A DNA stretch of 64,000 bases, taken from positions 62,001 to 126,000 of the forward strand of contig NZ_BJLP01000002.1 in NCBI RefSeq assembly GCF_006538705.1, written 5' to 3'. Position numbers and translations under genes: made by a program. This DNA is from Cellulomonas uda (GTDB lineage Bacteria; Actinomycetota; Actinomycetes; Actinomycetales; Cellulomonadaceae). How positions within the stretch are numbered: the first letter of the stretch is position 1; every line of letters begins with the position of its first letter. Below are positions 1-9,436 of this stretch, piece by piece. The notes below the pieces were generated by a model that was given only the letters and a program-made list of their open reading frames with translations, made no database searches and had not been told where the DNA came from.

Positions 1-25
1 GGACGACGACGCGACCCGGATCGTC

Positions 26-910
26 ATGTCCCACCGGCTGCTGCGCCGTTACATCCTGCCGGGCGAGCGCGTGGTGCTCGCGGCGCGGCGGCACTGGGCG
101 CAGCTCGTCGAGCCGGCGCTCACGGCGACGGGCGTGTTCGTCCTGTGCGGCTGGCTCACGGTCGCGCTGACCCCGACGCTGGGGGACGGTGCGCTGTGGG
201 TCTGGTGGCTGTGGGCCGCGGCCGTGGCTCGGTTCGCCTGGCTGGCGCTCGTGTGGCGGGTCGAGTGGTTCGTCGCGACCGACAAGCGGATGCTCCTGCT
301 GACCGGGCTCGTCACCCACCAGATCGGGATGATGCCGCTCATGAAGGTCACGGACATGCGGTACTCGCGGTCCGTGCTCGGCCAGCTGCTCGGCTACGGG
401 CAGTTCCTGCTCGAGTCCGCCGGCCAGGACCAGGCGCTGCGGCAGATCAACTGGGTCGCCCGCCCCGACGCGACGTACCGGGACCTGTGTGCGCTGATCT
501 TCACGCCGGGCGAGGCGCCGCCCCCGGACGGCAAGGACGACGCGGGTCCCCTGCCACCCGCAGTCCTGCCCGCGCGCCCGACCGGCCACGGCCGGCACTC
601 GGCGGCGGCGCAGGACCCCGACGAGACGTCCGACGACGAGCTCGACGACGCGTACGCCGACTTCCCCGACGACGAGCCCGACGAGGACGACGGGCGCTAC
701 GAGCCGCACGACACGCAGCCGCTGCGCGTGCGACCGCGCGTCGGCCCCCAGCCCGTCGTCGAGACCGTCGTCGAGCGGTCGTGGGACGTCTCCGAGCCGA
801 CCACACGCTTCGTCGACCTGACCGGCCGCGGGCGGCGCCACGAGGACGACGAGCCCGACGCCCCGCCGTGGCCACCGCGTCCGGGCCGCGACGAGGGCCG
901 CGGCCGGTAA
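26..910 (+). CDS. PH-domain (bPH2-type) membrane protein
   Basis: The 294-residue product has two hydrophobic segments (about residues 30-50 and 56-77). A bacterial pleckstrin-homology-like core follows (about 80-160), with the family-typical run 'ATDKRMLLLTGLVT' then 'MPLMKVTDMRYSRSVLGQLLGYG'. The C-terminal half (from about 170) is predicted disordered: very acidic between about 195 and 235, then Pro/Arg-rich. It would sit in the cytoplasmic membrane with the PH core in the cytosol; no specific function is known. The reading frame stays open to the left edge and no Shine-Dalgarno precedes the ATG at 26, so the true start may lie upstream of the window. It converges on lpqB with a gap of about 48 bp. 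Confidence 0.7.
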   Translation: MSHRLLRRYILPGERVVLAARRHWAQLVEPALTATGVFVLCGWLTVALTPTLGDGALWVWWLWAAAVARFAWLALVWRVEWFVATDKRMLLLTGLVTHQIGMMPLMKVTDMRYSRSVLGQLLGYGQFLLESAGQDQALRQINWVARPDATYRDLCALIFTPGEAPPPDGKDDAGPLPPAVLPARPTGHGRHSAAAQDPDETSDDELDDAYADFPDDEPDEDDGRYEPHDTQPLRVRPRVGPQPVVETVVERSWDVSEPTTRFVDLTGRGRRHEDDEPDAPPWPPRPGRDEGRGR

Positions 911-958
911 CCGTCAGGGCGCGTCGGATCCGCGGCCACCCGGCGGGCGTGCCTACCG

Positions 959-2659
959 TCAGCCCGGGTACGCCGGGTCCCGCACCCCCTCGACGTGCGT
1001 GACGGCCGCCCACGTCGAGCCGACCAGCCGGTGCAGCGTGCCGTCGGTCGTCGCGACGTACACGACGCGCCCGCCCGCGAGGCCCGCGAGGTCGGGGACC
1101 TCGGCCTCGGTGGTCGTGCGCCCCGCGACGGGCACCTTGTGCACGAGCACCGACGAGTCGCTCGACCCCACGACGCCGAGCACGGACTCGTCGAGCCACA
1201 CGACGTCGCTCGCGTCCTGGAGCACCGCACCCGCGCGCACGGGCTCGCCGATGTTCTGCGGCGTGCCCTGCGCGTCGCGCACCACCGCCGCGACGTCGAC
1301 GGACACCCCGTCCGAGCCGCGCGAGACCACCGCGAGGCGGGTCGCGTCGCGCGCCATGCGCAACGCGACCACCGTGCGCCCGTCGAGCCACTCGGCGGGG
1401 ACCACGACCGGGTCGAGCCCCTGCTTGACCGCGATGACACCCTCGCCGGGCCGTGCGGTCCACACCCAGCCGAGCCGGTCGACCGACGGTGCGACGAGCC
1501 GCGGCCCGTCGAGCAGCACCTGCGAGGGGCTGTCCTCGAGCGGCACCGTCACGAGCGTGCCGGCCGGGTCGAGCATCACGCGGACGGTGCCGTCCTCGTC
1601 GCGCGCGGGCGAGCGGGCGCCCACCGGCAGCGGCGCGACGCCCTCGACCGGGCCCAGCCCGTCCTCGCCGAGCGTCACGAGCCGGTCGTCCTGGATCATC
1701 TCGACCGGTCCGTCCGGCAGGCCGCCGCGCTGCACCGACCGCGTGTCGACGATCGGCACGGAGCCCGCGGTGACCTTCACCTCGCGCACCCCGGGCACCT
1801 GCCGCAGCGTCGCGTCGAGCTGGGCGTACAGGCTCGCGGTGTCGCCCTTGAGCACGGTCGTGCCCATGTCGAGCGGCACGGTCGCGATGCCCGAGTCGTC
1901 GACGACGACGGTGTCGGCCTGCAGCTGCACGCCCTCGGGGACGGCCGTGGTCACGGCGTCCCGCAGCCACGGGGACGGGCCGGCGAGCAGCGCGCGCGCG
2001 ACCCAGGTCTGCAGGTTGTGGGACTGCGAGGGGAACCAGCGCGTCTCGGGCACGAGGAACGTGCCGTCGGCGGACAGGAAGTACAGCGAGGTCGCGCGGA
2101 ACTGCTTGTCGAAGACCGACTCCGACAGCACCAGGCCGTCGGGCGCGTCCGCGATCCGCCACTCCCCCGAGCGGTTGCGCACGAGCTCGTACGTCAGCGC
2201 CCGCTGCGCGTCCCGGGGCGCCTCGGTGAACCGCCCGTCCGCGTCGACGCGAGCGGTGAGCGGGATCGTGGCGATCACGGTCCCGGCCTGTGTCGAGGCG
2301 GGGATCACGGGGTCGTCGTACACGAGGACCTCGGCGAGCGGCTCCCACGACTGGAGCGCCGCCCCCGTGAGGTACTCGCGCGCCGTGGAGAACTCGCCGA
2401 CGAAGCCCGCGGCGCCCGCGAGCTGGAAACCCTCGACGATCTGCTGCGGCGTGGCGCCGGCGCGGGGCCCCTCGGCGAGCACGTCGACGTCCCGGCTCTC
2501 CGAGACGACGCCGTCGCCCTCGCGCACCGCGCCCGACGTCGGGATCGCCGCGCACGCGCCCAGCGCGGCCGTCGCGACGAGCGCACCGAGCAGGCGCACC
2601 ACGCGTGCTCCCCCGCGGCCGGCGGGAGCGCCGGCGGACCGGCGACGGGCCGTGCTCAT
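959..2659 (-). CDS. lpqB: LpqB, lipoprotein partner of the MtrAB two-component system
   Basis: The 566-residue product starts with an Arg-rich signal peptide ending in a lipobox (L-G-A-C, lipidated Cys36), so it should be anchored on the outer face of the membrane. The middle carries a GerMN-type region (about 180-310) and the C-terminal half has the repetitive beta-strand pattern of the LpqB propeller domain. In mycobacteria LpqB binds the extracellular part of MtrB and modulates signalling; that role is inferred here from family and position. The ATG at 2659 is chosen because AGGAGG lies just upstream and it overlaps the mtrB stop as ATGA. A much longer open frame upstream is only the shadow of mtrB. 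It is the last gene of the mtrA-mtrB-lpqB operon. Confidence 0.93.
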   Translation of the reverse strand: MSTARRRSAGAPAGRGGARVVRLLGALVATAALGACAAIPTSGAVREGDGVVSESRDVDVLAEGPRAGATPQQIVEGFQLAGAAGFVGEFSTAREYLTGAALQSWEPLAEVLVYDDPVIPASTQAGTVIATIPLTARVDADGRFTEAPRDAQRALTYELVRNRSGEWRIADAPDGLVLSESVFDKQFRATSLYFLSADGTFLVPETRWFPSQSHNLQTWVARALLAGPSPWLRDAVTTAVPEGVQLQADTVVVDDSGIATVPLDMGTTVLKGDTASLYAQLDATLRQVPGVREVKVTAGSVPIVDTRSVQRGGLPDGPVEMIQDDRLVTLGEDGLGPVEGVAPLPVGARSPARDEDGTVRVMLDPAGTLVTVPLEDSPSQVLLDGPRLVAPSVDRLGWVWTARPGEGVIAVKQGLDPVVVPAEWLDGRTVVALRMARDATRLAVVSRGSDGVSVDVAAVVRDAQGTPQNIGEPVRAGAVLQDASDVVWLDESVLGVVGSSDSSVLVHKVPVAGRTTTEAEVPDLAGLAGGRVVYVATTDGTLHRLVGSTWAAVTHVEGVRDPAYPG

Positions 2660-4359
2660 CGCACCTCCTGACGTTCGCGCGGGTCGGTCGACGGCTCGTC
2701 CCCGAGGTCCGGCAGCGCCGCCGGGTCGGTCCGCGGGCGGCTGACGGTCCGCGTCACGGGGTCGGGCGGCACCGTGTCCTCCGGGACGAGCGGCAGCGGC
2801 GAGTCGGTCAGCCGGATGCCGGCACGACGCGGCAGCGTGAGCCGGAAGCTCGCCCCGCGGCCGGGGCGCCCCCACGCCTCGAGCCAGCCGCCGTGCAGGT
2901 GCGCGTCCTCGAGCGAGATCGCGAGCCCGAGGCCCGTGCCGCCCGTGGTGCGCGCGCGAGCGGGGTCGGCGCGCCAGAAGCGGTCGAACACGTGCTGGGC
3001 CTCGTCGGCGGTCATCCCGACGCCGTGGTCCCGCACGGTCACGGCGACCGCGTTGCGGTCCGCGGCGACGACGACCTCGACCGTGCTGGCCTCGGCGTGC
3101 TCGACCGCGTTGACGAGCAGGTTGCGCAGGACGCGCTCGACCCGGCGCGGGTCGATGTCCGCGACGCACTCCGACGCGGACAGGTCGACGCGCAGCCACG
3201 AGCCGCGTCGTCCCGCGAGCGGGAACGTGTGCTCGACCGCCGCGAGGACCACGTCCCGCACGTCGCGCGAGTCCGCGTCGAGCACGGCGGCGCCGGCGTC
3301 GAAGCGGCTGATCTCGAGCAGGTCCGCGAGCAGGTCCTCGAAGCGGTCGAGCTGGGTCTGCAGCAGCTCGGCGGACCGCTTGACCGCGGGGTCGAAGTCG
3401 TCGCGCGAGGCGTGGATGACCTCGCCCGCCATCCGGATCGTCGTGAGCGGGGTGCGCAGCTCGTGCGACACGTCGGACACGAACCGGCGCTGCACGGCCG
3501 ACAGCTCCTCCATGCGGCGGATCTGGTCCTGCAGGCTCGCGGCCATCTCGTTGAACGAGGACGCCAGCGTCGCCATCTCGTCCTCGCCGCGCACCGGCAT
3601 GCGCTCCGCGAGGTGGCCGTCCGCGAGCCGCTCGGCGACCTCGGCCGCGCGGCGCACGGGACGCACCGCCTGCCGGGTCACGAGCCACGTCATGCCGCCC
3701 AGGAGGACGACGAGCGCGGCCGCGGCGGCCGCCAGGGTCCGCAGCAGGAAGTCCAGCCGCTCCTGCTCGGCCTGCAGGCTGTAGAGGAAGAACAGGCCGT
3801 ACTCGCCGGCCTGCGGCACGGTGACGTCCTGCCCGACGACGACCGCCGGCTCGACGCGTCCGCCGACCTCCCAGGCGACCGACTGCCAGTGCTGGCCGCC
3901 CTCGGCCGTCGCGTCCTGCAGCCGTTCGCTCACCAGGTCCGCGAGCGCCAGCTTGGAGCCCGCGACGCAGACCGACAGCGCAGACTCCTCCCCCGGCGCG
4001 CGCAGGAGGAACACCTCACGCTCGCCCGTGCCGCCGGACGCCTGCGCGGCGGCCACCTCGCGCAGGAGCCGCTGCACGTCGACCGCCGTCTGCGCGTTCG
4101 ACGAGTCGAACGTCGTCTGCGCCTGCGCGGTGCTGCGCGCGCTCTCGGTGAGGAGCTGCTCGACGCGGCCCGTGTACAGCCCGTCCTTCATGCGCTCGCC
4201 GACGTACAGCCCGATCGCGCCGAGCGCCGCGAGGCCGAGCGCGAGCGTCGTCGTGATGACGCGGACCTGCAGCGACGAGCGCCACGCGTGCCCCCAGCGC
4301 CGCAGCCGACGGCCCGCGCGCGCCCGCAGCAGCCGCCCGGTCCCCCTCAGCCGCGGCAT
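2656..4359 (-). CDS. mtrB: MtrB sensor histidine kinase
   Basis: The 567-residue membrane kinase has a first transmembrane helix near residues 33-53, an extracytoplasmic sensor region of about 150 residues, a second helix near 205-227, a HAMP linker, and a HisKA dimerisation helix with the phospho-acceptor His in 'SDVSHELRTPLT' near residue 298. The HATPase domain shows the N box 'LRNLLVNAVEHAE', G1 'DHGVGMT', F box 'FDRFWRAD' and G2 'GGTGLGLAIS'. The following 'EDAHLHGGWLEAWG' is characteristic of MtrB. A Pro-rich tail of about 60 residues ends the protein. It should phosphorylate MtrA, which controls peptidoglycan hydrolases and division in actinobacteria. It lies 28 bp downstream of mtrA and overlaps lpqB by 4 bp. 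Confidence 0.96.
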   Translation of the reverse strand: MPRLRGTGRLLRARAGRRLRRWGHAWRSSLQVRVITTTLALGLAALGAIGLYVGERMKDGLYTGRVEQLLTESARSTAQAQTTFDSSNAQTAVDVQRLLREVAAAQASGGTGEREVFLLRAPGEESALSVCVAGSKLALADLVSERLQDATAEGGQHWQSVAWEVGGRVEPAVVVGQDVTVPQAGEYGLFFLYSLQAEQERLDFLLRTLAAAAAALVVLLGGMTWLVTRQAVRPVRRAAEVAERLADGHLAERMPVRGEDEMATLASSFNEMAASLQDQIRRMEELSAVQRRFVSDVSHELRTPLTTIRMAGEVIHASRDDFDPAVKRSAELLQTQLDRFEDLLADLLEISRFDAGAAVLDADSRDVRDVVLAAVEHTFPLAGRRGSWLRVDLSASECVADIDPRRVERVLRNLLVNAVEHAEASTVEVVVAADRNAVAVTVRDHGVGMTADEAQHVFDRFWRADPARARTTGGTGLGLAISLEDAHLHGGWLEAWGRPGRGASFRLTLPRRAGIRLTDSPLPLVPEDTVPPDPVTRTVSRPRTDPAALPDLGDEPSTDPRERQEVR

Positions 4360-4387
4360 CGCGCGTGCCCCCCGGCGGTCCCGGCCG

Positions 4388-5071
4388 TCACGTGGGCGTC
4401 ACACCTGCCTTGTACCCGACGCCCCGGACGGTCACGACGATCTCCGGCTGCTCGGGGTCGTTCTCGATCTTGCTGCGCAGGCGCTGGACGTGGACGTTGA
4501 CGAGACGCGTGTCCGCGGCGTGCCGGTACCCCCAGACCTTCTCGAGCAGCACCTCGCGGGTGAACACCTGCCACGGCTTGCGCGCGAGCGCGACGAGGAG
4601 GTCGAACTCGAGCGGCGTGAGCGACACCGGGCGGCCGCCGCGCTCGACCCGGTGGCCGGGCACGTCGATCGTCACGTCGCCGATGGTCAGGTGCTCGGGC
4701 GCGGGCTCGTCGGACCGGCGCAGGCGGGCGCGCACGCGCGCGACGAGCTCCTTGGGCTTGAACGGCTTGGAGATGTAGTCGTCCGCGCCCGACTCGAGGC
4801 CCAGGACGACGTCGACCGTGTCGCTCTTGGCGGTGAGCATGACGATGGGCACGCCCGACTCGGCGCGGATCTGCCGGCACACCTCGTTGCCGTCCTTGCC
4901 GGGCAGCATGAGGTCGAGCAGGACGAGGTCCGGCTGGGTCTGGCGGAACACGCCCAGCGCCTCGTCGCCGTCCTCGCAGAACACCGGGTCGAAACCCTCC
5001 GACCGCAGCACGATCCCGATCATCTCGGCCAGGGCGGTGTCGTCGTCGACCACCAGCACGCGTCCCTTCAT
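4388..5071 (-). CDS. mtrA: MtrA response regulator (OmpR family)
   Basis: The 227-residue regulator has an N-terminal receiver domain with the acidic pocket D9-D11, the phospho-accepting Asp53 in 'LVLLDLMLPG', the conserved Thr of 'VMLTAKS' and the Lys of 'ISKPFKPKELV'. A C-terminal winged-helix domain follows, with the recognition segment 'DTRLVNVHVQRLRSKIE' and the terminal 'VVTVRGVGYKAG'. It is the first gene of the operon and is divergent from the gene at 5245, with 173 bp between them. The start at 5071 is set by homology (MKGRVLVVDDD); an in-frame extension to 5311 is only open frame. Known MtrA proteins bind GTCACA-type direct repeats upstream of cell-wall hydrolase genes; a candidate target is present at 35710. 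Confidence 0.96.
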   Translation of the reverse strand: MKGRVLVVDDDTALAEMIGIVLRSEGFDPVFCEDGDEALGVFRQTQPDLVLLDLMLPGKDGNEVCRQIRAESGVPIVMLTAKSDTVDVVLGLESGADDYISKPFKPKELVARVRARLRRSDEPAPEHLTIGDVTIDVPGHRVERGGRPVSLTPLEFDLLVALARKPWQVFTREVLLEKVWGYRHAADTRLVNVHVQRLRSKIENDPEQPEIVVTVRGVGYKAGVTPT

Positions 5072-5244
5072 GGCGGCATTGTCGCACCGCGACCCGGCAG
5101 CTCCGGGTGATGCCGTGCCGCCGACCGGGTGGATCTGCCTCGCGGGACGCCCGACGTGGCACGATGAGGGCGCGCTCGGCCCCGACCGCGCGCTGCCACG
5201 ACCGGGCGACCGACCCGGCCACCGACGCGAGGGAGCGACGCTCG

Positions 5245-6507
5245 ATGACGGGCCCGCAGGACGCCGACCAGACGCCCACGTGGGCCGCGCCCGGATCGGC
5301 GCCGTCGACACCGCCGACGCCCCCCGCGCCGACCGTGCCCTCCGTGCCAGCCGTGCCCCCTGCGGCCCCCGCGGCGGACGGCTGGGGACCGGCGCCCGGT
5401 GCGCAGCCGCCCGCGCCCTACCCTCCCGCCGGCCAGCCGGCGCCCGGCTACGGCACGCCGCCGGGCTACGGTCCCCCGCCGGGCTACGGTCCCCCGCCCG
5501 GGTACGGGCCTCCGCCCGGGTACGGCACCACCGCTCCCGGCTACGGCCCCGCGGGCTGGCAGCCGCCCGCCGCGCGCCCGGGGATCATCCCGCTGCGCCC
5601 GCTGAACCTCGGCGAGATCCTCGACGGCGCGTTCCGGGCGGTGCGCGCCAACCCGGCGGTCATGTTCGGGCTGTCGTTCGCGGTCGTCGCGGTCGCCGTG
5701 CTGCTGCAGGGCGTCCTCACGTGGTACGTCGGCGGCCTGCTCGCGCAGGAGTGGTCCTCGGTCCTCGACGACCCGGTCCTCGTCGACTCGGGCCTGGCCG
5801 ACGACGGCGCGAGCTCGCTCGGCGCCTCCAGCGCGATGCTGCTGACGCAGCCGGTCACCGCGCTCGCCACCACGATCCTCGTCGGCCTGCTCATCGTGAG
5901 CGTCAGCCGCTCGGTCATCGCACGCAAGGCGACCATGTCGCAGGTGCTGCGCTCGGGACGCGTGTGGCACGTCGTCGGCTTCTCGCTGCTGCAGGGCGTC
6001 GCGGTCACCCTGGTCGCCGCGGTCGCCATCGGGATCGGCGTGCTGATCGCGACGCAGACCTCGTGGGGCTGGGTGCTCGCGTACGCGCTCCTCGCGGGGC
6101 TCGCGTTCGTCGTCGCGGCGCTGTGGTTCGGCGTGCGCACGTTGCTCGTGCCGGCGGCGCTCATGCTCGAGCAGCGCAAGTTCTGGCCGACCGTGGCGCG
6201 CGCCTGGCGCCTCACGCGCGGCAGCTTCTGGCGCCTGCTCGGCATCCAGATCCTCACCTACCTCATCGCGAGCGTCGTCGCGTGGGTGGTGCAGTTCCCC
6301 GTCACGCTCGTGCTCACGTTCGTCGTCGGCTCGACCGACGCGCTGAGCGGCGGGGCGATCGCGGTGACGTCGGTCGGCAACGTGCTCGCGCTGACGCTCA
6401 CGACCGTCTTCACGGCGACCGTCGTCGCACTGCTGTACATCGACACGCGCATGCGCCGCGAGGGCCTCGACATCGAGCTCGCGCGCGCGGCGGAGCAGGC
6501 CGCGTGA
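5245..6507 (+). CDS. Polytopic membrane protein with glycerophosphodiesterase-type membrane domain
   Basis: The 420-residue protein begins with about 110 low-complexity residues rich in Pro, Gly and Tyr, including four near-identical 'PPGYG' units coded by an 18-bp tandem repeat (about 5447-5546). A conserved 'PLRPLNLGEILDGAFRAVR' then leads into roughly six transmembrane helices. This is the membrane domain found in GPDP-type and DUF7544-like proteins, but no phosphodiesterase catalytic domain is present, so no reaction can be assigned. The ATG at 5245 follows a GAGGGAG Shine-Dalgarno. The next gene starts inside its stop codon (GTGA). It opens a five-gene operon ending with DUF58. Confidence 0.75.
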   Translation: MTGPQDADQTPTWAAPGSAPSTPPTPPAPTVPSVPAVPPAAPAADGWGPAPGAQPPAPYPPAGQPAPGYGTPPGYGPPPGYGPPPGYGPPPGYGTTAPGYGPAGWQPPAARPGIIPLRPLNLGEILDGAFRAVRANPAVMFGLSFAVVAVAVLLQGVLTWYVGGLLAQEWSSVLDDPVLVDSGLADDGASSLGASSAMLLTQPVTALATTILVGLLIVSVSRSVIARKATMSQVLRSGRVWHVVGFSLLQGVAVTLVAAVAIGIGVLIATQTSWGWVLAYALLAGLAFVVAALWFGVRTLLVPAALMLEQRKFWPTVARAWRLTRGSFWRLLGIQILTYLIASVVAWVVQFPVTLVLTFVVGSTDALSGGAIAVTSVGNVLALTLTTVFTATVVALLYIDTRMRREGLDIELARAAEQAA

Positions 6508-7187
6508 CGCCAGGCGCGCTGCTCGCGCGGGTCCTCGGCGCGGTGGAGCCGCCCGTGACGCCCGACGCCGAGACCGCACGCCGCTGGGCCGTCGAGGAGC
6601 TCGCGAGCCCGGAGTACCAGGACCGGCGCTCGGTCCTCGAGCGGCTGCTGGAGTGGCTGCAGCGGCAGTTCTCGGACATGCAGGGCGTCTCGCTCGACGG
6701 GCCCGTGGTCGCGCTCGTGCTGGTGGGCGCGGTGGCGCTGGCGCTGCTGGTGGCGTGGTGGGTCGCCGGTCCGGTGCGCAGCGGGCGCGCGTCCGCGACC
6801 CGCACGGTGCTCGACCACGACGACACGCGCACCGCCGCGCAGCTGCGCGCCGCGGCGGACGCGGCCGCGCGTGCGGGTGACTGGACCACCGCGGTGCTCG
6901 AGCGGTTCCGCGCCGTCGTGCGCGACCTCGAGGAGCGCGCGGTGCTCGACGAGCGTCCCGGGCGCACCGCGCACGAGGCCACGCTCGACGCGGGCGCCCG
7001 GCTGCCCGACGTCGCCGCGGAGCTCGTCGCGGGTGGCACGCTGTTCGACGACGTGGCGTACGGCGGCCGGACCGCGACACGCGTCGACGACGACCGGCTC
7101 CGCGCGCTCGTCGTCGCGGTCGGCGCCGCGCGGCCGACCGCGCCCGCGGGCACCGCGCACCACGGCTCGGTGGCGGTGCCGCGATGA
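6504..7187 (+). CDS. DUF4129 domain protein
   Basis: The 227-residue protein has a charged N-terminal region with the pattern 'LASPEYQDRRSVLERLLEWL', one transmembrane helix near residues 72-93, and a cytoplasmic C-terminal DUF4129 domain ('LRAAADAAARAGDWTTAVLERFRAVVRDLEERAVL ...' read as two pieces, with the conserved 'RTAHEATLDA' after it). Members of this family are encoded beside MoxR and DUF58 genes in actinobacteria, and their biochemical role is unknown. It uses a GTG start overlapping the preceding TGA by 4 bp, and its own stop overlaps the next ATG, so the five genes are very likely co-translated. Confidence 0.8.
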   Translation: MTPGALLARVLGAVEPPVTPDAETARRWAVEELASPEYQDRRSVLERLLEWLQRQFSDMQGVSLDGPVVALVLVGAVALALLVAWWVAGPVRSGRASATRTVLDHDDTRTAAQLRAAADAAARAGDWTTAVLERFRAVVRDLEERAVLDERPGRTAHEATLDAGARLPDVAAELVAGGTLFDDVAYGGRTATRVDDDRLRALVVAVGAARPTAPAGTAHHGSVAVPR

Positions 7188-8374
7188 GCACCACGGACGT
7201 GCACGCCGGCAGCCACCCGGCCGGTGTGGTCGGCGACGGGACGACGACGCGCTCGCGCGCCGCCGGCCGCTGGCGGCGCCTGCGGGTCCCGCTCGCGCTC
7301 GTCGCGGCGCTCCTGGTGATCGGTCTGCTCGCCGCGCTGCCCGAGCCGCGCACCTCGACCACGCCGCTCGCACCGGACAACCCGGGACCGACGGGTGCGC
7401 GGGCCGTCGCGCAGATCCTCGGGCGGCACGGCGTGGACGTGCAGTACACGCGCCGGTTCGCCGACGTCGTCGCGGCCGACGCGCCGGGCGTGACCGTCGC
7501 GGTGCTCGGCGAGTCCGCGCTCGGTGACGCGCAGGTCGACGCGCTGCGCGGCCTCGGGGCGGACCTCGTGCTCGTCGGCACACCGTGGACGGCCGAGCAA
7601 GTCGCCGGGATCCGCGGCGGCTTCGGCGCCACGAGCGACGCCCCGCGGCCGGCCCGCTGCGACGACCCCGACGCGCGCGCCGCGGGCACGGTCGTCTCGA
7701 CCGGTGCGCTGGTCGCCGCACCCGGCCAGGTCGGTTGCTTCCCCTCGGCCGGGGCGTCGGTCGCGTACGTCGTGGCGCAGGTCGACGGCCGCCGTGTCGC
7801 GGCGCTCGGCAGCGCGGACCTCCTGACGAACGACCACCTTCAGACCGCCGGCAACGCCGCGCTCGCGCTGCGGGTGCTGGGTCGCGGCGAACGCCTCGTC
7901 TGGTACCTGCCATCCTGGGACGACCCGTGGGACGGCACCGCGTCCGACGAGACGCTCGCGAGCACGATGCCCCCGTGGACCGGACCGCTGCTGTGGATGC
8001 TCGCGCTCGTCGTCGTGGTCGCGGGCGTGTGGCGCGGACGACGGTTCGGGCGGCTCGTCGTCGAGCCGCTGCCCGTCGTCGTGCGGGCCGGCGAGACGAC
8101 GCGTGGCCGCGGACGGCTGTACCGCCGGGGCCGCGCGCACGGTCACGCGGCGGCCGCCCTGCGCGCCGCGACCGCGAGCCGGTGCGCCGCGCGGCTCGGC
8201 CTGCCGCGCTCGGCCGCCGCACCCGACGTGATCGACGCGGTCGCGCGCGCCACGGGACGCGACGCGGCCGGCGTCGAGGAACTGCTGTACGGCCCGCCAC
8301 CGACCACCGACTCCGCGCTGGCCCAGCTGGCCGGCCGGCTCGACACCCTGGAGAGCGAGGTTCACCGATCGTGA
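7184..8374 (+). CDS. DUF4350 domain membrane protein
   Basis: The 396-residue protein has an Arg-rich cytoplasmic N-terminus, a transmembrane helix near 34-52, an extracytoplasmic DUF4350 region whose core begins 'NPGPTGARAVAQILGRHGV', and a second helix near 265-285 before a basic cytoplasmic tail. DUF4350 has a fold resembling class I glutamine amidotransferase-like domains, but no catalytic Cys-His-Glu triad can be pointed out here and the role is unknown. It starts at an ATG overlapping the preceding stop and ends in a GTGA overlap with the MoxR gene. Its constant company with MoxR suggests a membrane complex that the ATPase acts on. Confidence 0.82.
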   Translation: MSTTDVHAGSHPAGVVGDGTTTRSRAAGRWRRLRVPLALVAALLVIGLLAALPEPRTSTTPLAPDNPGPTGARAVAQILGRHGVDVQYTRRFADVVAADAPGVTVAVLGESALGDAQVDALRGLGADLVLVGTPWTAEQVAGIRGGFGATSDAPRPARCDDPDARAAGTVVSTGALVAAPGQVGCFPSAGASVAYVVAQVDGRRVAALGSADLLTNDHLQTAGNAALALRVLGRGERLVWYLPSWDDPWDGTASDETLASTMPPWTGPLLWMLALVVVVAGVWRGRRFGRLVVEPLPVVVRAGETTRGRGRLYRRGRAHGHAAAALRAATASRCAARLGLPRSAAAPDVIDAVARATGRDAAGVEELLYGPPPTTDSALAQLAGRLDTLESEVHRS

Positions 8375-9432
8375 CCGACGACGTGACCGTCCCCCCGAGC
8401 AGCCCCCCGAGCAGCCCCCCGAGCAGCCCCCCGAGCCCCCCGGCCGGAGGGCAGCCCGCCGCACCCGCGGGGTTCGCGCCCAGCGTCGAGCTGCGCCAGG
8501 CGCTCGCCGACGTGCGCGCCCAGGTCGCGAAGGCCGTCGTGGGCCAGGACGCCGCGGTGTCCGGTCTGGTGATCGCACTGCTGTGCCGCGGGCACGTGCT
8601 GCTCGAGGGCGTCCCCGGCGTCGCCAAGACGCTGCTGGTGCGCACGCTCGCGGCGAGCCTCCAGCTCGAGACCAAGCGCGTGCAGTTCACGCCGGACCTC
8701 ATGCCGGGCGACGTCACCGGGTCGCTCGTGTACGACGCCCGGACCGCGCAGTTCTCGTTCCGGGCCGGGCCGGTGTTCACCAACCTCCTGCTCGCGGACG
8801 AGATCAACCGCACGCCCCCCAAGACGCAGTCCTCGCTGCTCGAGGCGATGGAGGAGCGGCAGGTCTCGGTCGACGGCGAGCCGCGCCGCCTGCCCGACCC
8901 GTTCCTCGTGATCGCGACGCAGAACCCCGTGGAGTACGAGGGCACGTACCCGCTGCCGGAGGCCCAGCTCGACCGCTTCCTGCTCAAGCTCACGCTGCCG
9001 CTCCCGGAGCGCGAGGACGAGGTCGAGGTGCTCGCGCGGCACGCCGCGGGCTTCGACCCGCGCGACCTGGCGGCCGCGGGCGTGCGGCCCGTCGCGGACC
9101 AGGCGGTGCTCGACCGCGCGCGGGCCGAGGTGGCGCGCGTGCAGGTGGCGCGCGAGGTGCTCGGGTACGCCGTCGACGTGTGCCGCGGGACGCGGCGGTC
9201 CCCCTCGCTGTCGCTCGGCGTCTCGCCGCGTGGCGCCACGGCGCTGCTCGCGACGGCCCGCGCGTGGGCGTGGCTCTCGGGGCGGGCGTACGTGACGCCG
9301 GACGACGTCAAGGCGCTCGCGCACCCGACGCTGCGGCACCGCGTGCAGCTGCGGGCGGAGGCCGAGCTCGAGGGCGTGACGGCGGAGACCGTGCTCGACA
9401 CGGTCCTCGCCTCGGTCCCCGTCCCGCGCTGA
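8371..9432 (+). CDS. MoxR-family AAA+ ATPase
   Basis: The 353-residue AAA+ protein has a Walker A motif 'EGVPGVAKT', Walker B 'LLLADEINRTPPKTQ', a sensor region 'VIATQNPVEYEGTYPLPEAQ' and an arginine-finger segment 'LDRFLLKL', all typical of MoxR chaperone-like ATPases. The first 35 residues are a Pro/Ser repeat coded by a 12-bp tandem unit (8391-8435) and are probably disordered. MoxR proteins remodel or activate partner proteins, usually encoded next door as DUF58 or VWA proteins. The GTG start overlaps the upstream stop by 4 bp and the DUF58 gene follows after 4 bp, so a MoxR-DUF58 pair is inferred. Confidence 0.93.
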   Translation: MTDDVTVPPSSPPSSPPSSPPSPPAGGQPAAPAGFAPSVELRQALADVRAQVAKAVVGQDAAVSGLVIALLCRGHVLLEGVPGVAKTLLVRTLAASLQLETKRVQFTPDLMPGDVTGSLVYDARTAQFSFRAGPVFTNLLLADEINRTPPKTQSSLLEAMEERQVSVDGEPRRLPDPFLVIATQNPVEYEGTYPLPEAQLDRFLLKLTLPLPEREDEVEVLARHAAGFDPRDLAAAGVRPVADQAVLDRARAEVARVQVAREVLGYAVDVCRGTRRSPSLSLGVSPRGATALLATARAWAWLSGRAYVTPDDVKALAHPTLRHRVQLRAEAELEGVTAETVLDTVLASVPVPR

Positions 9433-9436
9433 CGAC

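Noticed and set aside
910-959. Terminator between the PH-domain gene and lpqB
   Set aside because: Only weak, interrupted self-complementarity was found in the gap, not enough to call a hairpin.
2605-4500. Long open frames antisense to lpqB and mtrB
   Set aside because: They are Arg/His-rich, with no family motifs, and mirror the third-position GC bias of the real genes; MtrB and LpqB explain the region.
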